Shown here piece by piece: positions 30,239-38,617 of a stretch of 64,000 nucleotides of DNA. The DNA is taken from the NCBI RefSeq assembly GCF_032164335.1, contig NZ_CP134152.1, forward strand, positions 1,426,001 to 1,490,000. Direction: 5' to 3'. The stretch is from Winslowiella toletana. Its GTDB lineage: Bacteria > Pseudomonadota > Gammaproteobacteria > Enterobacterales > Enterobacteriaceae. Positions within the stretch are counted from its first letter, which is position 1. Each line of letters starts with the position of its first letter. The position numbers were made by a program, and so were the translations under genes. Under the pieces are notes generated by a model. That model worked only from the letters and a program-made list of their open reading frames with translations. It had not been told where the DNA came from and did not search any database.

Positions 30239-30721
30239 ATGAACAAGGTTGCTCAGTATTATCGCGAATTAGTCGCATCGTTAACTGACAGACTGAACCG
30301 GGGCGATCGGGACATTGATGGCCTGGTAGAAAATGCGCGCCAGCGGTTACTGGCTACCGGGGAGTTGACCCGCAGCGAAGTCGAAGGGGTATTGCGCGCG
30401 GTACGGCGCGATCTGGAAGAGTTTGCCCGCAGCTACGGGGAGAATGAGGAAGATCTAAACGACAGCGTGTTTATGCGCGTGATTCGCCAGAGCGTATGGA
30501 AAGAACTGGCGGATATTACCGATAAAAGCCAGCTGGAGTGGCGTGAAGTATTTCAGGATCTCAACCACCACGGCGTGTATCAGAGTGGCGAGGTAGTCGG
30601 ACTGGGTAATCTGGTGTGTGAAAAGTGTCATTTCACCCGGGCGATCTACACGCCGGAAACTTTAACGCGCTGCGCGGAATGTGGTCACGACCAGTTCCAG
30701 CGTCAGCCATTTGCGCCGTAA
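30239..30721 (+). CDS. ybeL: DUF1451 zinc-ribbon protein YbeL
   Basis: A 160-residue cytoplasmic protein of the YbeL family with a helical N-terminal part (about residues 1-110) and a C-terminal zinc ribbon of two CxxC pairs (LVCEKCHF and RCAECGHD). Its role is unknown. The ATG follows GGAGAGAAG. It is divergent from leuS and convergent with gltL. Length is the family norm. Confidence 0.92.
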   Translation: MNKVAQYYRELVASLTDRLNRGDRDIDGLVENARQRLLATGELTRSEVEGVLRAVRRDLEEFARSYGENEEDLNDSVFMRVIRQSVWKELADITDKSQLEWREVFQDLNHHGVYQSGEVVGLGNLVCEKCHFTRAIYTPETLTRCAECGHDQFQRQPFAP

Positions 30722-30735
30722 CCGGTGATGACAAA

Positions 30736-30755
30736 GGGCGAGGTGAACCTCGCCC
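30736..30755. terminator. terminator between ybeL and gltL
   Basis: GGGCGAGG (30736-30743) pairs with CCTCGCCC (30748-30755) around TGAA. The minus strand has TTT after the stem. It serves two converging genes; the T-run is short. Confidence 0.65.
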
Positions 30756-30762
30756 ATTACGA

Positions 30763-31488
30763 TTAATGCAGGATTTTTGCCAGGAAGTCTTTGGCACGTT
30801 CGGATTGGGGATTGTTAAAGAACTCATCTTTTGGACGGTCCTCAACAATTTTTCCTTCATCCATAAAGATCACCCGGTTCGCCACTTTGCGCGCAAAGCC
30901 CATTTCGTGCGTCACCACCATCATCGTCATGCCTTCATTGGCCAGTTCGACCATGACGTCCAGCACCTCATTGATCATCTCCGGATCGAGTGCTGAAGTC
31001 GGTTCGTCAAACAGCATTGCCACCGGATCCATACACAATGCACGGGCAATCGCCACGCGCTGTTGCTGACCGCCTGAAAGCTGGCCAGGGTGCTTGTTGG
31101 CATGTGCCGACAGGCCAACTCGCTCAAGTAATTTCAGCCCTTTCTGCCGCGCTTCCTCTTTATTGCGTTTTAATACTTTCACCTGCGCCAGCGTTAAATT
31201 CTCCACGATGCTGAGGTGTGGAAACAGCTCAAAATGCTGAAATACCATGCCAACTTTGGAGCGTAGCTGTGCCAGATTGGTTTTTTTATCAGTGACGGTA
31301 ATGCCGTTGACGATGATAGTGCCTTGCTGAATCGGCTCGAGGCCGTTAACAGTTTTAATCAGCGTCGATTTCCCTGAGCCAGACGGACCGCAAACCACCA
31401 CCACTTCACCTTTTTTCACTTCAGTTGAGCAGTCGGTCAGCACCTGAAAGTGACCATACCACTTGGAAATATTTTTCAGGGTAATCAT
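30763..31488 (-). CDS. gltL: glutamate/aspartate ABC transporter ATPase GltL
   Basis: ATP-binding subunit of 241 residues for the high-affinity glutamate/aspartate importer. Walker A is GPSGSGKST, the signature is LSGGQQQRVAIARAL, and Walker B is AMLFDEPTSALDPE. It is the last gene of gltIJKL, starting directly after gltK. Length equals E. coli GltL. Confidence 0.96.
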   Translation of the reverse strand: MITLKNISKWYGHFQVLTDCSTEVKKGEVVVVCGPSGSGKSTLIKTVNGLEPIQQGTIIVNGITVTDKKTNLAQLRSKVGMVFQHFELFPHLSIVENLTLAQVKVLKRNKEEARQKGLKLLERVGLSAHANKHPGQLSGGQQQRVAIARALCMDPVAMLFDEPTSALDPEMINEVLDVMVELANEGMTMMVVTHEMGFARKVANRVIFMDEGKIVEDRPKDEFFNNPQSERAKDFLAKILH

Positions 31489-32166
31489 TTAAACTGTCCT
31501 TTTCTTTAAATAGCTGACCAGCATTGAAGCGGAAAGGCTGATAACAAAGTAGACCAGACCAGCAAACAGAATCATCTCGACCTGGGTGCCGTCGCGTTCG
31601 CCAATGGTTGAGGCGGTGCGGAAAAAGTCTGCCAGACTGAGCACGTACACCAGTGAAGTATCCTGGAACAGGACAATACCCTGAGTCAGCAGCAGCGGCA
31701 CCATGGCACGGAATGCCTGTGGCAGAACAATCAGTTTCATCGACTGCCACTGTGTCATACCCAGCGCCAGCGCCGCATTGCCTTGTCCACGCGACACGCT
31801 GAGAATGCCGGCACGAATAATTTCTGAATAGTAGGCCGCTTCAAACAGCGAGAAGGCCACCATCGCCGAGATCAGACGAATATCGGTTTTCGGTGATAAT
31901 CCCAGTACCTGTTGCAAAAAGCTCGGTACTACCAGATAGAACCACAACAGCACCATCACCAGCGGTACCGAGCGGAACAGGTTCACGTACAGCCTGGCGA
32001 ACCAGCTGATGGGTTTAAAAGTGGAGAGGCGCATTACCGCCAGCAGAGTGCCCCAGATGATGCCAAAAATCACTGCCGTGACGGTGATTTTCAGCGTGAT
32101 CACCAGTCCGTTCAGCAGATACGGCAGGCTGGGAATAATCGAACTCCAGTCGAACTCGTACATCAT
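31489..32166 (-). CDS. gltK: glutamate/aspartate ABC transporter permease GltK
   Basis: Inner-membrane permease of 224-225 residues with about five hydrophobic helices. The cytoplasmic coupling loop (EAA motif) is seen in [20 protein letters not shown]. Two ATG codons in a row occur at 32166 and 32163; E. coli starts MYEFDW, which corresponds to 32163. The gene overlaps gltJ by four bases at most. Confidence 0.95.
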   Translation of the reverse strand: MMYEFDWSSIIPSLPYLLNGLVITLKITVTAVIFGIIWGTLLAVMRLSTFKPISWFARLYVNLFRSVPLVMVLLWFYLVVPSFLQQVLGLSPKTDIRLISAMVAFSLFEAAYYSEIIRAGILSVSRGQGNAALALGMTQWQSMKLIVLPQAFRAMVPLLLTQGIVLFQDTSLVYVLSLADFFRTASTIGERDGTQVEMILFAGLVYFVISLSASMLVSYLKKRTV

Positions 32167-32903
32167 TTACTCCCCATATTTCCCGGCACGCGAACCTTAC
32201 GTTCGACCAGGCTCATAATCAGCATAATCACCAGGTTGATGGCCACATACGCCAGGGTAATGGCAGTGAAGGATTCGTAAGCGTGAGCCGAGTAATCCAG
32301 CAGCTTACCGGCCTGCGCGGCCATATCCACCAGGCCGATAGTGGAAGCAATAGCGGAGTTTTTTACCAGGTTGAGCATTTCCGACGTCATCGGTGGCACG
32401 ATTACCCGGTATGCATTCGGCAACAGCACATAGCGGTATGTCTGTGGCAGCGTCAGGCCCATCGCCAGCCCGGCATTTTTCTGTCCGCTCGGCAGCGACT
32501 GAATTGCCGCACGTACCTGCTCGCAAACGCGGGCGGCAGTAAACAGGCCAAGGCAGATCATGGATGAGATAAAGAACTGTATATTCGGGTCCAGCTCAGC
32601 CTTAAACCACATGCCAAGCTTTTCGCCGACCAGCTCTGGTGCCACCAGATACCAGAAAAAGAACTGAACAATTAGCGGAATATTACGGAATAACTCAACG
32701 TAGCAGGTGCCGATAGAGGAGAGCAGACGGTTGGGCACGGTGCGCAGGATGCCAAACAGCGAGCCGATAAAGAAGGCAATAATCCAGGCGCAAACGGAAA
32801 CCGCAATGGTGACCTGAAAGCCTGACCACAGCCAGCCAAGATAGGTGGTATTGCCGAACGGGGCCTGTTCTAAAAAAATACCCCAGTTCCAATCGATTGA
32901 CAT
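32163..32903 (-). CDS. gltJ: glutamate/aspartate ABC transporter permease GltJ
   Basis: Second permease subunit, 246 residues, pairing with GltK to form the membrane channel. It begins [17 protein letters not shown] and has the EAA loop [21 protein letters not shown]. It is separated from gltI by 155 bp that hold two hairpins and probably the SroC RNA, which lowers expression relative to the binding protein. Length equals E. coli GltJ. Confidence 0.95.
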   Translation of the reverse strand: MSIDWNWGIFLEQAPFGNTTYLGWLWSGFQVTIAVSVCAWIIAFFIGSLFGILRTVPNRLLSSIGTCYVELFRNIPLIVQFFFWYLVAPELVGEKLGMWFKAELDPNIQFFISSMICLGLFTAARVCEQVRAAIQSLPSGQKNAGLAMGLTLPQTYRYVLLPNAYRVIVPPMTSEMLNLVKNSAIASTIGLVDMAAQAGKLLDYSAHAYESFTAITLAYVAINLVIMLIMSLVERKVRVPGNMGSK

Positions 32904-32916
32904 AAATAACTCCGGT

Positions 32917-32939
32917 AAAAAAGGGTAGCGAAGCTACCC
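32917..32939 (-). terminator. attenuating terminator between gltI and gltJ
   Basis: On the minus strand GGGTAGC, a three-base loop and GCTACCC are followed by six T. Some transcripts must read through to gltJKL. It forms the likely 3' end of SroC. Confidence 0.75.
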
Positions 32940-33085
32940 TGAAGATTGGTGAGTGGCCCCCGGTAATGTTGTCTGGGGAACGACCAGTCAACATGTAGTC
33001 TGTCCGGGCCGGTTATCAGCAATCGATAGGGCAGGCGCGCTGCCCTTTTTTTTCATTATTAGTTCAGTGCTTTATCATTCGGCTC
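32917..33085 (-). ncRNA. sroC: probable SroC sponge RNA from the gltI-gltJ gap
   Basis: In E. coli the gltI-gltJ intergenic part of the gltIJKL transcript yields SroC, an RNA that captures and destroys the small RNA GcvB. This region keeps the layout. Just after the gltI stop there is a hairpin (GGGCAG...CTGCCC), then about 80 bases, then a terminator-like stem GGGTAGC/GCTACCC (32923-32939) with a six-T run in the minus direction. The boundaries are estimated. I cannot confirm GcvB pairing from the window, since gcvB is not in it. Confidence 0.45.
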
Positions 33086-33997
33086 TTTAAACAGCGCTTT
33101 CATATCATCCGACAGCGCGAAATCGAGGTTCATGTTTTTTGGTGGAATGGGATTGTTAAACCACTTCTCAAACCATTTAGCCGCTTCACCAGAGGTCTGC
33201 GCCTGCGCGATGGTGTCATCCATCAGCTTCTTAAACTCAGGATCGTTTTTACGCAGCATACAGCCATAGGCTTCCTGCGACTGTGGCGTACCGACGATCT
33301 CCCAGTTAGCCTGTTTTTTCGCTTTCGCGCGTTCGCCAGCTAACAGCGCGTCATCCATCATAAAGGCCACTGCGCGACCGGTTTCCAGCGTACGGAATGA
33401 GTCACCATGGTCTTTCGCACTGATAATGCGCATGCCCATTTTTTTCTCGTCGTTCAGCTTATTCAGCAGAATTTCGGAAGTGGTGCCGGAAGTCACAACA
33501 ACGGTTTTGCCTTTCAGATCGCCGAAGTCTTTAATCTCGCCACCTTTTTTCACCAACAGACGAGTGCCGACGACAAAGATGGTGTCTGAGAAGGCGGCTT
33601 GTTTCTGGCGCTCAAGATTATTGGTGGTGGAACCACACTCAAAGTCAAAGGTGCCATTTTGCAGCAACGGAATGCGGTTCTGTGAGGTGATAGGCAGATA
33701 CTTCACCTGCAGGTCAGGTTTGTTCAGCTTCTTCTTCACCGCTTCAACGATAGCGTTGGAATAGTCCTGTGAATAACCCACCACCTTTTGCTGGTTGTCG
33801 TAATACGAGAAAGGAACCGACGATTCGCGATGGCCGACCACGATAACGCCGTTTTTATTAATTTTATCGAGAGTGGTCATTTGCTGCTGTGCAACCGCGG
33901 CCTGATCTGCCGTTTGCGGTTTTGCTTCTTCGGCATGAGCGATACCGGAGGCTAATCCAGCCAGTGCAAGGCTAAGCCCCAGTTTTCGTAATTTCAT
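33059..33997 (-). CDS. gltI: glutamate/aspartate periplasmic binding protein GltI
   Basis: Periplasmic binding protein of 312 residues for glutamate and aspartate. A signal peptide (about residues 1-22, MKLRKLGLSLALAGLASGIAHA) precedes the solute-binding domain with TLDKINKNGVIVVGHRESSVPFSY and FDFECGSTTNNLERQ. It is the first gene of gltIJKL and would be the most abundant product. The ATG has AAGGAG nine bases upstream. The leader has a GcvB-like target. E. coli GltI is 302 residues; the extra length is in the signal and linker region. Confidence 0.95.
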   Translation of the reverse strand: MKLRKLGLSLALAGLASGIAHAEEAKPQTADQAAVAQQQMTTLDKINKNGVIVVGHRESSVPFSYYDNQQKVVGYSQDYSNAIVEAVKKKLNKPDLQVKYLPITSQNRIPLLQNGTFDFECGSTTNNLERQKQAAFSDTIFVVGTRLLVKKGGEIKDFGDLKGKTVVVTSGTTSEILLNKLNDEKKMGMRIISAKDHGDSFRTLETGRAVAFMMDDALLAGERAKAKKQANWEIVGTPQSQEAYGCMLRKNDPEFKKLMDDTIAQAQTSGEAAKWFEKWFNNPIPPKNMNLDFALSDDMKALFKEPNDKALN

Positions 33998-34051
33998 GTT
34001 CCAACTCCTTTGTCATTTTGACGCAAAGTATAAAAACTGCGCCGATTATGA

Positions 34052-34061
34052 TGTTGTGTGT
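34052..34061 (-). promoter_or_regulatory. putative GcvB target in the gltI leader
   Basis: On the minus strand ACACACAACA lies about 55 bases upstream of the gltI start codon. In E. coli and Salmonella the G/U-rich R1 region of GcvB (containing GUUGUGU) pairs with C/A-rich leaders such as gltI's. The base match is seen; the pairing is inference. The rest of the 409-bp gap holds the gltI promoter region and, next to the methyltransferase, its terminator. Confidence 0.5.
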
Positions 34062-34360
34062 ATTTCCAGCGGCTTTTCTTCTGTTACCTGAACGATTACT
34101 GCTCTGATTAGCTATTAAAATAGCGGAATGTTAACGCTATGAAACAAAAAAGTTTCTTTTTTGCGAAGTCGCCCGCACCAATACAAGGCAATTTTTTTGG
34201 CTGTGCTCCGCCTTGGGGCAAGTTATGAGCCTCAACGGTGCAAATCAGTTTTTCATCGCGTTACAGGGCACTCTCAGCAGCAGATACACTGAAAGAGGTA
34301 GCAAGCATCATGCCAAATGCGTTTAGGCAGGGAGAGGGAAGGATTGAGTGCCAAATCGAA

Positions 34361-34400
34361 ATATAAAACTCTGCCACCGCAGTTCAATTCGGTGGCAGAG
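34361..34400 (-). terminator. terminator after the methyltransferase gene
   Basis: On the minus strand CTCTGCCACCG (complement 34390-34400) pairs over 11 bp with CGGTGGCAGAG (complement 34369-34379), followed by TTTTATATTT. It separates the methyltransferase from gltI. Confidence 0.85.
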
Positions 34401-34406
34401 GGGGGG

Positions 34407-35135
34407 TTATCGTTGCGCGGAGATCAGTACCATCATCGGCCGCTCTGCCTCTTCAGCCAGTGCCGGGGTCGAGGCAATCTGCTCTGCATCCGGGCCCCAT
34501 TCATTCACACAGCGAAGAGTAAAACCGGCAGCCATTAGCGCATTTAAGGTGGTGCCAAGGGTGCGATGGTATTTTATTACCCCGTCTGCCAGCCAGTTGC
34601 TAATGCGCTGGCCTTCGTGTTGATAATTATTCACCGCCCATGACCGCTGGCCCTCTCCATCAGTCAGCCAGCCCTGTCGAACTGGACAGGTGTAGATGGG
34701 ATGCTCGGTGGTGAAAACCAGCCATCCTCCGGGTTGCAGCGCTTGAAATATAGTGGCCAGCAGCGGGGCAAGGTCGGGCAGATAATGCAGCGTCAGTGAG
34801 CTGTATACCAGATCGTAAGCCTGGCTGGGCAAGGTGAGATTACCGAGATCGCCAGTCTGGTAGCGAATGCCGGAATCGTGAGTCAGCTCGCGTGCTCGCG
34901 CCAGCATTTTCTCAGACAAATCGACACAGGTCACTTCGGCGGCACCCGCAGCCCGTGCAGCGCGACAAAACCAGCCGTAGCCGCAACCGAGGTCAATAAC
35001 CTTTTTGCCGGTCAGATCCGGCAGCATGGCCTGAATCGCGGCCCATTCGGGGGCGCCTTCCAGGCCGAACTGCGAGCGGGGAAGTTGAGCGTAACCATCG
35101 AAGAACGCCTGATTGTCGTAAATATTTTGAGACAT
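34407..35135 (-). CDS. class I SAM-dependent methyltransferase
   Basis: A 242-residue methyltransferase with a Rossmann fold. Motif I is VIDLGCGYGWFCRAA, motif II ends with CVDLSEKML, and motif IV is LVYSSLTLHYL, typical of small-molecule methyltransferases. The acceptor is unknown; tellurite, metabolite or antibiotic targets cannot be told apart. The ATG at 35135 is chosen because AAGAGG lies six bases upstream, and because a strong terminator at 35175-35207 lies before it. The gene is not in this place in E. coli. Its expression probably depends on read-through of the upstream structured leader. Confidence 0.82.
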   Translation of the reverse strand: MSQNIYDNQAFFDGYAQLPRSQFGLEGAPEWAAIQAMLPDLTGKKVIDLGCGYGWFCRAARAAGAAEVTCVDLSEKMLARARELTHDSGIRYQTGDLGNLTLPSQAYDLVYSSLTLHYLPDLAPLLATIFQALQPGGWLVFTTEHPIYTCPVRQGWLTDGEGQRSWAVNNYQHEGQRISNWLADGVIKYHRTLGTTLNALMAAGFTLRCVNEWGPDAEQIASTPALAEEAERPMMVLISAQR

Positions 35136-35174
35136 AGAAAACCTCTTAAATGTCCGGGAGCCTCTGAATAAGGC

Positions 35175-35207
35175 AAAAAAAAACGAGCAGGGCATGCCCT
35201 GCTCGTT
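35175..35207 (-). terminator. strong terminator ahead of the methyltransferase
   Basis: A perfect 26-bp palindrome (35182-35207, arms AACGAGCAGGGCA/TGCCCTGCTCGTT) is followed on the minus strand by nine T. It stands 40 bases upstream of the methyltransferase start codon, the usual place of an attenuator. Confidence 0.85.
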
Positions 35208-35380
35208 ATGAGTTGTTGCCATTAGGCAATTCATACGAAAAGGGCCATGGATGAATAATCATCCACGGCCCTGAATTCCTCGCCATATACCTTGCGTCAC
35301 CGCTTATCTGAACGCGGCTAAAGTCATCTGGCGATAAATGGATGGAGGGTAAACCTCCCGATCAGGCTCTGAACAATGCT

Positions 35381-35446
35381 TCATCGCAAGCGAATGTCAG
35401 AGCAAACTCGGGTAACGAGTTGATCCGAAGCGAACAGGGTTAGCAT
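35381..35446 (-). CDS. possible 21-residue leader peptide
   Basis: A short frame beginning ATG with AGGA six bases upstream, about 26 bases after the predicted transcription start. The peptide begins MLTLFASDQL and ends SDIRLR. It spans the whole of the first stem and the first arm of the second stem of the leader, and its stop codon lies in the loop of the second stem, so translating ribosomes would change the folding. There is no run of one amino acid as in classic biosynthetic attenuators. Translation is inferred from the ribosome site only. Confidence 0.35.
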   Translation of the reverse strand: MLTLFASDQLVTRVCSDIRLR

Positions 35447-35479
35447 TTCAGTTCCTGAAAGAAAAATTAGATGGGAGTA

Positions 35480-35508
35480 ATACTAGCGTTGGGCTAATAA
35501 GCCGTCAA
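35480..35508 (-). promoter_or_regulatory. strong sigma-70 promoter of the leader RNA
   Basis: On the minus strand TTGACG (35508-35503) and TAGTAT (35485-35480) are spaced by 17 bases. Start of transcription is expected near 35472. This is one of the best sigma-70 promoters in the window, and it is 110 bp past the lnt stop. Confidence 0.75.
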
Positions 35509-35555
35509 CCAGCCGCGGTCGTCTTCGCAAGCAGGATATTGTCAGCAGCGGATGG

Positions 35556-35588
35556 GCCGCCCTGACCACAGAATATCGTCAGGGCGGC
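35556..35588 (-). terminator. hairpin at the end of the lnt transcript
   Basis: GCCGCCCTGAC and GTCAGGGCGGC form an 11-bp stem with an 11-base loop, 30 bp downstream of the lnt stop. There is no T-run, so it may stabilise the 3' end rather than terminate. Confidence 0.45.
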
Positions 35589-35617
35589 GTCATGGCCGTG
35601 CATCAGCGGGAGATAAC

Positions 35618-37150
35618 TCAGCGCGGCCTACGCAATGCGAATATTGCCGCTGCAAAGCCAAACAGCAGAGTGATAACCCATACTGGCCAGTTGCCGAAGC
35701 GTGCGTACGGGGTCAGTCCGGTGGTTGGCGTAACCCGGGCGTCCAATACCTCGCGGGTAAACTGCGGGATGATTTTCTGCACTTCGCCGTCAGCGGTGAT
35801 CACCGCAGTCACGCCATTATTGGTGCCGCGCAGCAACGGGCGGCCCAGCTCCAGTGCCCGCATGCGCGCCATCTGGAAATGCTGCCACGGACCAATCGAA
35901 TGACCAAACCACGCGTCATTGGAGATTGTCAGCAGAAAATTAGTATCCGGGCGGAAGTTATCACGCACCTGCTGGCCGAGCACAATCTCATAGCAAATGG
36001 CGGCCGTCAGGTTGTATCCGGCCACATTCAGCTGTGGCTGGATATAATCCCCACGGCTGAACGACGACATTGGCAGGTCAAAGAACGGTGCCAGCGGGCG
36101 TAGCACGCTTTCCAGCGGGACAAACTCGCCAAACGGTACCAGATGGTTTTTCTGATAGCGATTACCGCTGTTGTAATTGTAAGGTTGCTGACCGCCCAGC
36201 ACGATAATTGAGTTGTAATCATGGTAGCGATTACCTTCAAGACGTGAATCAACGATGCCGGTAATCAGGCTGCTGCCGGTGGCACGTAGTTCGTCATCCA
36301 GTGATTTAAGGAACGGCTGCTGATTGACCTCAAGGTCCGGAATGGCCGATTCAGGCCAGATAATTATCGGCGATTGACCGAAATAGGGCCGGGAAAGCTG
36401 GCTATAAATGCGCAGTGTTTTTAGCAGGACGTTCGGGTCCCACTTCATCGACTGAGCAATGTTACCCTGTACCAGCGCAACATTGACCGCGCGATCGGGT
36501 AGCGGCTGATACCAGCTTAGCTGGCGCAGTGGCCACGGCAGCAGCAGTAGCGCGATGGCACCGATGGCGGCCAGCAGATGGCGCTGCGTAACCGCATACA
36601 CCAGCAGGCCGGCGATCATCATCAGCACAAAGGTAATCGACTCAACGCCAAAAATCGGCGCCAGGCCTTTTAGCGGACCGTTAATCTGACTGTAGCCAAA
36701 CTGCAACCACGGGAAGCCAGTCAGTATCCAGCCGCGTAAAAACTCGGTGATTTGCCACAGTACCGGTGCCGCCAGCACCAGGCGCACCAGCGAGGTGCGC
36801 GGAAACAGGCGATTAAGCACTGCGGCAAACAGCAGGGTGTACAGCGACAGGTACGCCGCCAGCAACACCACCAGCAACACATTTACCGGTCCGGGCATAC
36901 CGCCAAACGTGGCAATACTGACATAGACCCAATTGATACCACTGCCAAACAGTCCCATTCCCCAGACAAAGCCAATGGCTGTCGCCTGAGGCGTGGTGCG
37001 ATTCAGTGTTAAAGCCAGTAAGCCAACCAGTGACACCAGGGCGGCAGGCCAAAAATCATAGGGCGAAAATGCCAGCGTGCCACAGGCACCTGTAATCAGC
37101 GCCAGTAGCAGGCGAACCCGCTGGCGCTGGTAAAGTGAGGCGATAGCCAT
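35618..37150 (-). CDS. lnt: apolipoprotein N-acyltransferase Lnt
   Basis: Inner-membrane enzyme of 510 residues that adds the third acyl chain to lipoproteins (for example LptE and RlpA in this window). About eight hydrophobic segments (residues 1-220) precede a periplasmic nitrilase-like domain with catalytic Glu in WPESAIPD and Cys in [10 protein letters not shown]. It follows ybeX by seven bases. E. coli Lnt is 512 residues. Also an older name cutE. Confidence 0.95.
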   Translation of the reverse strand: MAIASLYQRQRVRLLLALITGACGTLAFSPYDFWPAALVSLVGLLALTLNRTTPQATAIGFVWGMGLFGSGINWVYVSIATFGGMPGPVNVLLVVLLAAYLSLYTLLFAAVLNRLFPRTSLVRLVLAAPVLWQITEFLRGWILTGFPWLQFGYSQINGPLKGLAPIFGVESITFVLMMIAGLLVYAVTQRHLLAAIGAIALLLLPWPLRQLSWYQPLPDRAVNVALVQGNIAQSMKWDPNVLLKTLRIYSQLSRPYFGQSPIIIWPESAIPDLEVNQQPFLKSLDDELRATGSSLITGIVDSRLEGNRYHDYNSIIVLGGQQPYNYNSGNRYQKNHLVPFGEFVPLESVLRPLAPFFDLPMSSFSRGDYIQPQLNVAGYNLTAAICYEIVLGQQVRDNFRPDTNFLLTISNDAWFGHSIGPWQHFQMARMRALELGRPLLRGTNNGVTAVITADGEVQKIIPQFTREVLDARVTPTTGLTPYARFGNWPVWVITLLFGFAAAIFALRRPR

Positions 37151-37157
37151 AGATCAA

Positions 37158-38036
37158 TTATTCTTCCAGTTGTGGTTGCGGCGAATTATCCGGAATTGTA
37201 ACGTGGACCTGAATGATGCGTCGACTGTCAGCCATAGCAACCTTGAACTGATAACCATCAATGTCGATGCTTTCACCGCGTGCCGGCAGATGACCAAATC
37301 CTTGCATTACCAGGCCGCCAATGGTGTCGACTTCTTCATCGCTGAAGTTGGTTTCAAACACTTCATTGAAGTCTTCAATCGGCGTCAGTGCGCGGATGGT
37401 GTAGGTGTGACGGCTGAGCTGACGGATATCACGATCTTCTTCATCGTCATATTCATCTTCAATTTCGCCGACGATCAGCTCGAGGATATCTTCGATAGTG
37501 ACCAGACCTGAAACACCGCCAAATTCGTCAATCACAATTGCCATATGGTAGCGCTGGGAACGGAACTCTTTCAGCATGCGGTCAACACGCTTACTTTCCG
37601 GTACCACCACCGCCGGGCGTAATACTTTTTCCATGCTGAATGGTTCAGATCCACTGCTCATAAACGGCAGCAAATCTTTAGCCATCAGAATCCCTTCAAT
37701 ATGATCTTTATCCTCGCTGATTACCGGAAAACGCGAGTGTGCGGATTCGATAATAACGGCAAGGCATTCCTCAAGTGACTGGTTACGTTTTAACGTCACC
37801 ATCTGTGAACGCGGGATCATAATGTCGCGAACGCGCTGCTCCGCAATATCCATCACGCCTTCCAGCATGTCACGGGTATCGGGATCGATCAGTTCGTTCT
37901 GTTCAGAGTCGCGAATCAGTTCCAGCAAGTCATCACGGTTTTTGGGCTCGCCGTGAAAAAGCTGATTGAGAAGAAGGGTAAAGAATCCCTTTTTACTACT
38001 GGGACTGTCGCTGTTTTGTGAATGGTCGTCGCTCAT
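37158..38036 (-). CDS. ybeX: CBS-domain protein YbeX (CorC family)
   Basis: A 292-residue cytoplasmic protein with two CBS domains (about residues 65-190) and a C-terminal transporter-associated CorC_HlyC domain (about 205-285). The family was named for magnesium/cobalt efflux, and recent E. coli work links it to ribosome metabolism. It begins [17 protein letters not shown] and has [13 protein letters not shown] and [17 protein letters not shown]. It follows ybeY by 107 bp and leads lnt. Confidence 0.94.
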   Translation of the reverse strand: MSDDHSQNSDSPSSKKGFFTLLLNQLFHGEPKNRDDLLELIRDSEQNELIDPDTRDMLEGVMDIAEQRVRDIMIPRSQMVTLKRNQSLEECLAVIIESAHSRFPVISEDKDHIEGILMAKDLLPFMSSGSEPFSMEKVLRPAVVVPESKRVDRMLKEFRSQRYHMAIVIDEFGGVSGLVTIEDILELIVGEIEDEYDDEEDRDIRQLSRHTYTIRALTPIEDFNEVFETNFSDEEVDTIGGLVMQGFGHLPARGESIDIDGYQFKVAMADSRRIIQVHVTIPDNSPQPQLEE

Positions 38037-38143
38037 GGCGTTTTTGTTAAGGTCTCTCTAACAGGGGATCGGACTGTCAGCGCTGCGCTGACAGCAGTGT
38101 AATATTGCAGAAGCCGGCAGCAGAAATCGGCTGTCGGTTGCCA

Positions 38144-38617
38144 TTACGGCTCTTCTTTCTCCGAAATGTACGGATCGGGATAACCAAGAGCAAGCATTAT
38201 CTCGGTTTCCAGTGATTCCATCTCTTCGGCTTCATCATCTTCGATGTGATCATAGCCCAGTAAATGCAGGCTGCCATGAATCACCATATGTGCCCAGTGC
38301 GCCAGCAGCGCCTTCTGTTGCTCGACGGCTTCCTGCTCCACAACCTGACGACAAATAATCAGATCGCCCAGCAGCGGCAGCTCGATACCGGGTGGTGCTT
38401 CGAACGGAAATGACAGCACGTTAGTTGGCTTATCTTTACCACGATAAGTCATATTCAGCTCGTGACTTTCCGCTTCGTCGACGATGCGGATGGTCACTTC
38501 ACTTTCTGGCTGGAACTGGGGTAAAACCGCTTCCAGCCAGTGCTGAAAATCAGCCTCCTGCGGTAAACCTTCGTCAGACTCGCTGGCGATTTGCAGGTCG
38601 AGAATCACTTCACTCAT
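38144..38617 (-). CDS. ybeY: endoribonuclease YbeY
   Basis: Single-strand endoribonuclease of 157 residues needed for 16S rRNA 3' maturation and ribosome quality control. The zinc-binding H3xH5xH motif is seen as [11 protein letters not shown]. It overlaps ybeZ by four bases, so the two are coupled. Length matches the family (E. coli 155). Confidence 0.95.
   Translation of the reverse strand: MSEVILDLQIASESDEGLPQEADFQHWLEAVLPQFQPESEVTIRIVDEAESHELNMTYRGKDKPTNVLSFPFEAPPGIELPLLGDLIICRQVVEQEAVEQQKALLAHWAHMVIHGSLHLLGYDHIEDDEAEEMESLETEIMLALGYPDPYISEKEEP

Larger units (their letters stand above)
35175..35472 (-). ncRNA. structured leader or small RNA upstream of the methyltransferase
   Basis: A transcript of about 300 nt is predicted from a strong promoter (35480-35508) to a strong terminator (35175-35207). 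Stems visible, in transcript order, are AACTCG/CGAGTT (35421-35405), GCTCTGA/TCAGAGC (35403-35366) with a nested CAU...AUG stem, GGAGG/CCTCC (35358-35344), TCGCCA/TGGCGA enclosing CCGC/GCGG (35334-35280), a 14-bp stem AGGGCC...GGCCCT (35272-35241), and the terminator. I do not recognise it as any riboswitch, T-box, 6S, tmRNA or RNase P sequence. It may be a cis leader that attenuates the methyltransferase or a free small RNA. A 21-codon open frame lies near its start. Confidence 0.6.

Noticed and set aside
34120-34220. Sigma-54 or NtrC promoter for gltI
   Set aside because: A TGGTGC-like element exists, but the GG and GC pairs are not at the required spacing.
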